The notes beneath the pieces are model-generated. The model searched no databases, had not been told where the DNA came from, and saw nothing but the letters and a program-made list of their open reading frames with translations. A DNA stretch of 64,000 bases from the NCBI GenBank assembly GCA_022575985.1, contig JAKSXM010000007.1, forward strand, positions 63,890,501 through 63,954,500, written 5' to 3'. This document shows, one piece after another, positions 47,201 to 59,200 of this stretch. This stretch comes from Anagrus nilaparvatae (lineage: Eukaryota; Arthropoda; Insecta; Hymenoptera; Mymaridae). The position numbers and the translations under genes are program-made. The first letter of the stretch is position 1. Every line of letters begins with the position of its first letter.

Positions 47201-50200
47201 CTTAGTTATATTAAACAAAAATATATTTAATTAGCAAACAAAATTGTAATTCATAAGTTTTTAGCATATTTGAACTTTAAAAATTTTAATGAATTTTCTT
47301 AAAAGCATATCAAACCTTTATCTGGGGGCAAATAAACTTGACCATTATGTCCAGGTGGTAAATGGTTTTCATGATTAGGTGGAAGATACCATCCATTTTG
47401 TCCTCCAAAATCGTAAGGCTTTTCACCAAAATCATGAGAGTTCGGATCATTATAATTATTCCAACCTTGATTATCATCATATTTGTTGTAATAATCGCCG
47501 TAATCGTGTCCGAATTTTTCATCTCCATTATGTCTATCATGCCCATAATCGTAACCAAATTTTTCGTCCCCGTCGTGATTTTCATATGGATATCCACCAG
47601 CACCTCCATAAAAATATGAAGTTTCAGGATTATCTGATCTTTTACAATGAGGAACAAGCCATGGCCATTCACATACTAATTTTTTTTCATCAAATACTAA
47701 TCCATATGGACAACGAAATTCGTATGGAATCATTTCACTACCTCCTAAAATAATTATAATTTTTAGAAATATTAAATAGCCTCTGAACATTCATTGCGAA
47801 TCGTAATTTTACCAAGGTCGTAACAAGCATAAAACCATCTGCAATTATGAACATCAGCATAAAAACCAGGATGTTCCGGACATTGAAACTTGCCCCGAGG
47901 AACTGGTGGAATTTCACTGCTTCCTGGACAAGATGCCCCTGTTGTAATTGATCCTGGCCATGTACAAACTTCTGCCCTTTCATCAAAAGTTAAGCCATCT
48001 GGACAATCAAATTCAAAAACAGAATAATCTTCACTTGACTGATGAAATTTTACACAGCGATAAAATCTGCATTTTGCAAAAAATTAAATTTACTTTTTAA
48101 AACTTTGTTAAATTTATAATGACATATTTTTGAAAAATTAAAATTAACTTGTTACAGCTTTTAGGATGCACAAAATATCCTTGATGAGAGCATTCAAAAA
48201 GTGTTTCAGAATTTTCTCGCAGCACTTGAATATGGCCATCTGAATCAACTACTCGAACTATTCTAAAGTCAGACTGTCTTACGTGTCTTGAAAATGATGA
48301 ATTAGCTGACTGAAAAAATTTTTGTAAACTTTGAGAAAGTAATTTGCAGCTTTATTGTGTTAATAATAATATTTAAAACTTGTCTCATGTATAATTTTGT
48401 TGATAATTTTCAATCAAAATTTTAAAATACAAAAAGGGCGCTCACACCGTGTCATAATCGCTTTTGTAAATTTTTGAGAAATTTGGAACATATGGATTTT
48501 GGAACAAAAAAAATATTAATTTGTAAAAAGATCAAATTATTTATCAAAAATATTTTCATAAAGTTATTAATAAAATATTAAAACTTAAAAATTACGCAAA
48601 TTTTTTAAAATATTGTTTAAATTATTAGTAATTCAGTTTAAATGATTTTTTCGCTTATAAATTCAATTTGAAATTATTATACCAAGAAGTAAAATAAATT
48701 TACAGTATCTCACTTGCTGATTGTACATAAAGTAGAGATTTTTTCAATAAATTGACCGTACATAAATCTATTTTTAAAATAAAATAAGTATAGAAAGTGA
48801 ATTTATCGGCCATAACTTTCACAGTCTTACCTTCAAGTCTTGTTCTAATGTCGAAAGTATTAAATCTCTTGGTTTCCTCTTTACAGATTTGAACGCTTTT
48901 TGAATACTTTCTGAGAGTGAGCTCGAACAATTAGTTTTTGAATCATTTTCGATATCTCGAATTGCTAGGCCAGCTAATCCACGAAGAATAATGTATTTTA
49001 CCTGAAACATAGAATTAAATGATTTTAATGAATTCTGCAAATATTTGAAAAAATTTTAATTTTACCTTTATATTAACCGAAATATCGTCTTCAAAAGCAA
49101 TCCATGAAAAATGATTAAAAGCATAAGGTGCTGTTAAATCTTCATCTCGTTCTACTGTCCAAACACCTTCACTCATTTGACTACAAAGCTTTCAAAATAT
49201 TAAAATTAAACAAAATATTATTAAGAAGTCAGTAAAATTTGATATAAAATAATGAAATGAATGAAAGTAAAAAAATGCATACGTTTTTTCGATTAATTGC
49301 AATTGGACTTTCTTCATAAGTCAAAGATCTTGGTGTGCTATTTTTAGGATTTCTTAAAATAAATTCATAGGCACTTGCTGGTACAGATATGAGAATTTTA
49401 TTTTTTGGTATGCCCAATTCAGTAATAAGATCAATTAAACTATCTGCATTTGACATGTCATAAAGTCCCATTAATCTTGAAGGATGAAAAGTTCGAAATG
49501 CTTCAGATTCTTCTGTTAAATAATGAGTTGGCAAAGTGAAAATATCGATGTACCTATATTAACAAGATTTGTCAGGAGTAATTTTAAAAGTTTCATTTTA
49601 AGATAAAGAATAAAATGTTTGAGATTTTGCTTTTAAATTTCTAGATAATTAAGAGCTTTAGGTTTAAACTGTGTCTTGATCTTCATTGCCACGTTAAAAT
49701 AAATAAATATTTATATTTTCTTAAAGATATTCAACATTTACAAAACTATCCGAACCATCTATGTATAAAAAACAGAAATTTCAGGCACTCAACTCGAATT
49801 TCTACTCTTGTAACCGCACGTCCCGAATTTGAATCTTTTTTCATGACCTTGTTTAAATTCAGCGTAAATGGAGTAATTTCAGTTTTCACACAATATAAAA
49901 AATATCCCTATCCACCAGTCAGAGGAATATTCAGTCAGAGATTTAATATCCAAATTATACTCATTAAAAAATAAGATATAGTAAGAAAAATATACAGAAA
50001 GGATCACCATTACCACAGATTTTTAATTTTCTAATATATATTAAAGGAATGTAAATAACAATAGGAATTGTGTTTCACCTGGTATATTATTTATAGTAAT
50101 TCAAAGACAGTTGGACAATAAAAATTAAAAAGAAAATCGGTGCCCTAGAAAAAACGTTACACATGGTCCTTCAAGGGAGTTATAGGGACATGAAAGTTCT

Positions 50201-53200
50201 TTGATGGGCTTTTTAGGGGAAGTTCAGGGGCCTTGCCAGTCAGTAAAGCTTTTCATATCATATATTAATAGTTTCTATTATAATCTTAGAAATAACTAAA
50301 TTTTACCCAAAATACCTGATTAAAAGACATCTTGTTAGCAGAGATTCCACTTTACTGTAAAAATTAGCTATTTTTTTTACACATTACCTTTTTAAGACAA
50401 TTTAATAGTTAAAATTTTTCTCGCGAGTGAAATAATTTCTACAGATTATAAAAGGATGAGGTTTTGATTATGAATTATGGGGAAAATGAGCCGAGCTAAG
50501 TTTAGGCGGTCGTCGAGTACGCATAGCTCCTAAACGTAAAAACAAACTATTCAAACTATCTTTTTAAAGACAAATCAATATGCAAAACAAAGTGCAGCAA
50601 GTGAAATTAAATCAACCATTGGAGGTTTCAGCCAGATAGTGGCAGGTGTGCAAAGTACTAGCCATGGCAATCAAGGAAATCAAGCAGAGGATATTCCAAT
50701 GGAAACATAGGTAGTCAATACCGAAGATTCCAGTCAAGATGGGCTTCAACAGGCCAAAAATAGAAAAGCTAAGAGAAAGGCTATTTTTGTTCTTTTTAAA
50801 GATATAAGATCAAAATGCGTGGTAAATACCGAAAATAAATTTGAAGTGCTTAGCCCAGATAGTAATAACGGCGTTGACGAAAACGGCACCCCGATAGTTA
50901 AAAATGAACGACTTTCTACTTTTAATATTGTTTTTGAAGGCAAAGAAACCTATAATAAAATTGAAGAAATGCTTAAACCAGTGACCTTTAGATATAGTAT
51001 AGTTAATAAATCTCGAGTTAAAGAAGTAGCAATATATATATGTTTATACAAAAGAACATTTCAAAGAATTACAAATCCTTATTAAAGCGAATGAATTTAA
51101 ATTTCATTTATACCGAAACCAAATTCCGACGCTCCTCTTAAATTCGTCATTAGAAATCTCTCAAGCTATGAGGATCCCAATTCAATAAAAATGCGAATTA
51201 GTTACCCTTGAATACTTAGTGTATTTACAAGTACAACAATGTAAGCCCTACCCCTATACCTGGTTACGCCAAACGAAATTGAAAAAGGTCGCGATTTCAA
51301 AGCTCTAGTAATTTAACCACACAAAAATTAAAGAAGAGAATTATGTTAAGACTCCCTACCCAGTATAATGTTTACGATGTGAAAAATTTAATTACCAGGC
51401 TGAAATAAAGTGAATGAAATCTTCTAAAACTCATTTAAATAACACATACCCTTTGCAACGCGAAAAAATGAAAAAATGACCCAACTGTGGTGGTAATCAT
51501 GTTGAAAATTACCATGGTTGTCTCTATTTTAAAAATAATATCAAGCCTTCAATCAGAAGAATTTCCTCACCTTAAACTACACAAGCCCCTAAACCTCAAA
51601 CTCGACAACACTCTCCCTTAAATAATATAGAAAAATTTCCACTCTCTCTTAACAGTAGGCCTATCGTAATGGCTACCCTAGTCAAATCCAATATACTTCA
51701 TTTTGAAATATAACATAACCGGAATAAAAATAAACGCTCAAGATAAACAAATCACAATAGTATCGGTATACACATTCCAACGGCTCGCAATACAGAGAAA
51801 TTTGATAAAAATGATTTAAATAAATTTTTTCTAAACGACAACTCATCAATGTTTGCAGTGAGTGACTTTAATGCTAAACATGTGGCTAGGGGTGGCCGTA
51901 CTTACGGTAATTTAACAAACAATTTCTGTTTTAGCCGTGATCTCCACGTTCATGCCCCCGAATTACCTACGCATTACCCTGACAATCTTAAATATAAACC
52001 AGATATGATTTATTCCGCGATACTAAAGAACTGCTTATCTAGTTGAAACAGCAGTCATTGACGAGCTAGATTCCGACCACTTCCCTGTAATACACGCTCT
52101 TCACCTTTCTCACAACTTTTATATCCCGGATATAACTTTTCAAAGACCAAATGGTTCATCTTCAATGAATCTCTTGAAAAAGCTCACCCAAAATCAACAG
52201 ATTAACTTAACCCAAAAAATTGATAACTCGCGCAGTTGAAAAATCCATATCTGTTAGAAAAAATAAATTCGTCTCCAACAAATTGCCTAAAGAAATAAAA
52301 GATCTAATCAAAACCCGTAATAAACTCAAGAGAAAAAAACTTATAACTGGTTTGTATAAACACAACCAAAACGCATAGAACATTTTTACAATGCAAATTT
52401 TACGAAACATTACAATACAATTCGCTGTTTTTATAATTTGTAATTATCACCTTTACTAGATGTTAAGATTCTAAACCCAAACTATTTTGAGTCCCTAAAT
52501 CAAAAATATTCTAAGTCCCTTAATACGAGTTGTTACAAGTTCCTAAACCAGAATGCTTCTAAGTCCCTAAATCGAAATGATTCTAAGTCCCATTTGACCC
52601 CCTCTTAAACCGGACAAATTTGACCACTCTCCTTAAATCGGACATGTTTGACCCACCCTTAAATCGAACACTCTTGACCCCCCCCCCCTTGATTTTCATA
52701 TTTCAGAAGAGAGGCTATTTTCTTCTTTAAAAAAAATTAAAAAAAAATGAATTATGGTGAAATTTTGAATAGGTTACGACTTCTTTCATGGGTGAAGACA
52801 CTTTTCATTAAATCATGGGCAAAATTATCGTAAATTCAAAAACCAGTTAAAGCACCTTCTGCTTTAAAAATTTCAAAGTGTAGTTGGGAGTTATTCACGA
52901 TTAATCATCAAAAATCCCCAACTACACCATATGTAACTTTTAAAGATAGACTAGATTTAATAATCTGATGTAGAAAGGGTTTAAGATTTCATTGTTTGCA
53001 GGGAGTGGAGTAATTACTCTATGTTCTTAAAAACTGTATAAATACGATTATTTACATACTTTGCAAGTTCATTAAATTGAAAATGTTTAGCCAACTTCTC
53101 AGGTTTTATCGGTAAGGCCAAAAATATCATTTTCCTTATATTATCTTTATCCATTTCATATTTCAAATTCTTGATAAAATCAACCAGATGATTTTTACCT

Positions 53201-56200
53201 CCTGTCATCATATTTAATTCAACTCCATCCACCTATAAAAAAAACATATAACTTTTTACTACCGTCTATATAAAAAGCAATATGTGTCAAAATCATTTAA
53301 TATAAATTGTATTGTTATAAATTTAAAGTAAAAGAAATTCAATAGATTAGATTTAAAGAAAATACTTTAAAAAAAAACTAACAATACAGAAGAAAAAGAA
53401 ATTTTAGCCTCAAGGAGTTTGGACAATATTACAAATCTGATATGTAATTGTATTTTAAAATTAAAGTTTTTTTTTTTTTTAACAGATTTTGATGTCCGTG
53501 GAAGATTTGTTAAATCACTTTAGAGCCATCGACCTGAAACGTTTCAATTTTTACTTTCATTGTCATGCTTTTATTTCTTAAAAAATTTATATACACAGCA
53601 GTTTCCTGATTGTAAATATTATAAAAAAAAATAATAATTTTTTAAACTATGATATGATTACAATATTACATTTTTATGTATTTTATAAGAAATTTTTTTT
53701 TTGTTACAGGTCAGTTTAATAATATTTTTATAAGTATGACTTTTAATAAATATATATAACTTACCTCATACAAAATTTCCATTAACTGAATTATTAAAAA
53801 ACGTCGATTTTTACTTGAATATTTTAAATTTTCAAATTGATCAGTTATCGATAAAATTATTTTTATTTCTCTATTTATATTTTTTATTTTATCTCCTAAT
53901 TCTTTTAATCCTATAAAATAAAATTGAAAAAATTAATAAAAAGAATCTTTAAGCAAAAAATTCAAGTATAACTTAATTAGCTAATGAATGAAGCCTGTAA
54001 AAAATTGTATTTTTTTAAAATCTTTTTAAAAGCTATTAAATGTTTTAATTAATAATAATTGTATACTATAAAAATTAATATGTGCTGTAACACTTTGTTA
54101 CAAGACGCTGACACATTAATTATAAATTATATTACATATTTTTTTTCCTTTTACTATTAAATTACATAAATAGATGTAGGTGAGACTTTATTACTATATA
54201 ATAATCAAAGTCAGTTTTTTTACAGGGTTAAATCGATTATATATGAGGGTACCTTCATTTTTTTTTGCTGAAGAATTTGTTTATTATTTATTACACACTA
54301 AACCTGAAAGAATTTTTTGTTACCCAGAAAAGAATTAATGTTTATTTAATTCTTTGAGGAATTATTTTGAGGTTAATTCTTTCAAAAAAAATTATTTTTG
54401 TTTTAATTCTGTTCAAAAAGAATTAAATTAAATTCCTCTCTAAAGAATTAAATAAACATTAACTCTTTTCTGGGTAACAAAAAATTCTTTTAGCTTTAGT
54501 GTGTAGTAAGTAATTTTTAATTATTTTATTATCAGATTTTTTTACTTTGGGGAAATTAGTTAATTTTGGGTGTGTCATGTTCGGGGAGAAAAAAACTCTT
54601 ATGAATTCTATGAAAAATATCAATTTGTACATGTGAATCTAGTTAATGCAATTGAATGAAATATTTCCTTGAGGCAATATTGACACAGCTTAAGACGATT
54701 TATACTTTACAGATAAAGAAAGGCAGTAGCAGCATTTTTTAGTTAGAAATTTTATTGAATTTGGATGGTACGTGCCTTTGTGTATTTGTTTGATAGAATT
54801 TTACGGGAATTTTATTAATCATCTAAAAGCTTACAATGTTTTCGAACTAATGAAGTAAAACTTGCAAAGCTTTCAAAAGAAGCTTTAAGTAACTTTTAAA
54901 AAATTTATTTCATTTACCGTAAGTGGATTTTCTTTTCATTATTACGAAGTTACAAATGGCAAAATAGATAAAAAGAAATTTAAAAAGTTATTTTGAAATT
55001 TTTATTCTTTTAAGCTTAAAAAGAAGAATACGTTACATAAAAGAGAGATAAAGAACAAAGAACTCTAAAAAAGTGATTGTAAAGATGCAAAAAACGGTTA
55101 AATGCAGGTAGGGTGGTTGATGTCGCACACCATATAGAGATTTGGCCTACGATATATTTTTTAGATCATTGATAATAAAATTTTGGATCCAGAGGATTTC
55201 CTGGGGCTGAACATCCTGAAATTTGAAAAAACATTTTTCCTTTGGAAATTTTTTTGTAATATTCAAAAATTAAAACAAAATTAGTTATGTACGCTTTTAG
55301 GTCACTGATAATGAATTTTGGGCCCCCAAACGAGCATTCTGAAATTAAAAAATCACCCTTTTTTAGAGCCAATTTTCGCAATATTTTCGCAAATAAAAAG
55401 AAGTTTTGGGTTTATACTACAAGTTTTTTAGACCCTGGTTATGTCTACAGAAATACCCTAAAAATAGCTGTTTTGCAAAGTGTCTTTTGCAAATTTGTGG
55501 TTGTTTAATCCCCAGAAAATCCTTAAAACTAAAAATTTTCAAGCAATAAACGATAAAAAAAATACACTGAAAAAAATTCCGAAAATTAAAGTTAAAAAAT
55601 TTTAAAAAAGTTCCGGAAATCGGATTTTTTTTTATGACAAATGAAAATTAAGACCTAATTTAAATTTTGTATACTTTTTAAAAGTTAACTGTGCAAATGA
55701 ATTTTTTTTATTACTTATGAATTACTTAATTAAATAAATTTTGAAAATTTGATTTGAATAAATTAATATAAAATATAGTAAATTAAGAAAGTTAATAGTA
55801 CGCAAAACAGGAAAACAGTGACGTCTTACATATGTAATAATATTATTTTAAAACAAAGAAAAAAAGGACGTATAAGCCAAAACATATAATATATTTGTTT
55901 TTTTTTTTTAATTTTGCAACTAGTAATTAAAGATTATTGAATCGATACTCATAAATTTACTTATTTATTGCAAAAATTAATTTCAATGTAGAGTTGAAAA
56001 AATAAGCCTTAAAGCTCGATAAAAGCCACAATACTGATTATGGAGTATTTCCGCTATTAATATAATTCTTCAGAATGATAAATAAATACCAAAGCTTATC
56101 ATAAACTTGATCGATTTTCCCAAGTTATCGATATACTTTATGTCTATGGGCTATGTAACTTTGATGCTCTATAAAAGCCAAACTGCTGAATTAATAAAAA

Positions 56201-59200
56201 AAAAAAAATAAATACGTCCTTTTTGATTTTTGATAAGCTTTAATTGGGACCTTATACTTGAAATTAGGTTGATTTCTTTCAGATTTAACAAGTTTCCAAA
56301 GCTAGCTAAATTTGCGGTTACTATTTACCTATAACTTTTAAACAAAAGAGTGGATACCTGAAGCATCCTACTTTATTTATTTACTCGGCCCAAAATAATT
56401 AAATTCACTTTTAGACAGTTGTACACTGTTAAAAGTAACTTTCTTATTCACAAAAAAAATAAAAAATTTTTGAAAAATTAGTAAATTTTCAAAAATAATT
56501 GTAAATTTACTAAATTTAGTATTTTAACAACAAATTCGAGAATTCTCGATTTTTTCTTGTGAATTTACGAAAAAGTTTGTAAATTAGCAAATATTTTTTA
56601 TTAATTTTCGAAAAAAAATTGTAATTTATCAATTTTTCTCGTGAAATTACAAAAAAAAATCGGGAATACTCAAATTTTTTATTAATATACTAAATTCAGT
56701 AAATTTACGATTTTTTTTGAAAAATTACTAATTTTTCGAAAATATTCTATTTTTTTGTGAATCCAAGAAAGTTACTTTTTACCGAGCTTTTTACAGTGTA
56801 GTTATTATCAATTGAGATATATTCATATGAGATTTTTAAGTAAAATGATTTTTAAGTGTACACTGAAAAAAAAATCCGCTTGTAGCTAGCGGAATTTTTT
56901 TTCTCGTCAAACGATTGCAAATGACTTGAAACGTTAAAAAAATTAAAAAAAAATTTTTTCCCGCTTACTTGGGATATGCGTGTATTCAATATGATAGCCA
57001 CAAGCGGAATATTTTTTCAGTGTAGTTACCCAGAGCTTGAATATCAGTTCTACAAATCCTCCTGTAGGATACAATATTTAATTGCACGGTAAAGTTTTAA
57101 AAAGTATAACAAATTAATATTATTCTTTTTAAAAAAATTAATTTTTATGGTCTGATTTAATGTATTAAGTCACAATTTTGATTTGACGAAATAGAAAATC
57201 CGTTCGCAATAACCAATAAGAATTGGCAACCCATGTAATCTAGAGTAAATTATAAACTTCAAATCACACCCAAAGTCAATAATGTGCCACAATCATTGAT
57301 TCTAATTAGAAATTTCCGTCATTAAATAATTCAAAATTGCATTTATAAAAATTAAAATATTATTTATGCAATTGCAATATCATTTAAGCGTATAACTTGA
57401 TCGTATTATTTTCATCCGTAAAAATACAAAAAAAAATATAATTAGAAAGATATACCGTTTTTATATATACATTATTTACGTGTATTTTTTTTCTTTTCAG
57501 AAAGAAAAAGTGATTTGCAAGAAAATACATAAATAAAAAATTTACTTTTTTATTAAAAAAAAAAAAAAAATAGGAAAAAAAAAATTTATGCAAAATTATT
57601 TAAATAAAAAATCAATAAAAATTTATGATAAGAATTGACTTATTTAAAAAAAATTTTTTTTTAAATTTAACTCGGACATGGTCAAATTCTAATAACTATT
57701 TATGGTATATTTATTGTAGGTCCGCCCGAGATTTATTACGGTTAAGGTTAACGTACGTGTATCATCTTTAAGAAGTTTTTTTTTTTATTATTTATTTGTA
57801 AGAATAATAAAAAAAAGAAAATTATTTTTATACGCTTGATTGATAGATTTAACAATATATATTTGATTTTAATAAAAATTACATAAATAACTAAAATTTG
57901 TATGTAACAATTTGTTGGTATAAAAAACTTTCATTTGTTATAAATATAAAAAATTATGAATTATTATAAAATTATTATTCAGAGCTTTCCTTTTTTCTGT
58001 AAATTCAATTTTTTATTTTTTTTTTATAAATCTCGATATTTATTTATAGAATTTATGAGCGTCCTTAAAAGTTTTGACAGTTTAGTTATGTATAAACGCA
58101 TATTATTAAACGTCCTTGTCAAATATGTAACTTTTTTGAGCTTGTAATAAAGTGACTAAGGATTATAATCAAAGGTGTGTCAAAACTATTTAGTTAAATA
58201 ATATAGTCTTATAGAAACATAAAATCTTGTTGTCCTTGTTCTAATTTTTGTTTACCCTTATTCTTTAAATTATAAACAAAAAAATAGTAGGTTGTTAACG
58301 GGATGTACTGGTAACCACTGATTTTTACGATGTAAGGTATAGATTTTAAAGTTTATTCACTAAAAGTGACCGTTTGCAAAAATGTTTACTAAAATTTCAG
58401 TAAATGCAAAAATTGAATTCAGGTTTCATAAAGTGTTTATATTCCATATTTATTTTATGTAGTAGTGATATTACTGGCTTCTTTCCTTTAATTACTCGTC
58501 TGTAATTTATATTCTTTGCAAAAGTTTAACCCACTCACTGGTTTTTTTTATTTAGAGCTTTAAACATTGTTAAAAATTACCTAAACTAAAAACTAAACTA
58601 AAAATCTCTGGTATTTTATGGTTCTATAGGGTCTCTTCAAGCAGGAAATGCTTGTCCTGAAATTTAAACAGCTCCTCTCTGGGAGAACCACTCGGGCTTA
58701 AAATAATTAAAATTTTCTTTAATAAATGAATATTCAGAGAAAAACTACTCGAGAAAATACTGCCTTTAGGCTTAAACGGACTACTAATGCAAAGTATATA
58801 AGATAGGAAAGAGCCTCGGTAGCTCCGAGGTTAGGGCGTTGGGCTTCGGACCTCTGAAGGTTCGCGGTTCGATTGAATATTGAAAATTTGTATTTTTTAG
58901 TAATAAATATACTTTTTTAGTAAATTATGATTACAAAACAATTGAAAAAACATAAATCCATCATTAAGAATAATTTTAATTTATTAAAAAAAATTCGGAA
59001 ATTGATCCAACCAGGCAAATAGACGCGTTTAAAAAATACATAAGTAAATTTAATAAAAAAATTCAATTCACAGAAGAGTTAGAAACAGACAATAGTATTA
59101 ATTTTTTGGATTTAAAAATAAGAAAAGATAATAATAAATTAAAGTTCTCAATTTTTAGAAAAATAACAACTACAGACACGGTTATACATAACGAATCACA

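Noticed and set aside
47299..47753. Several long antisense and alternate-frame open reading frames
   Set aside because: They are shadows of a real exon with repeated Asp/Tyr/Asn/His codons of the chitinase-like gene.
58813..58880. Functional tRNA-Arg gene
   Set aside because: The acceptor and T stems do not pair; only the boxes are preserved.
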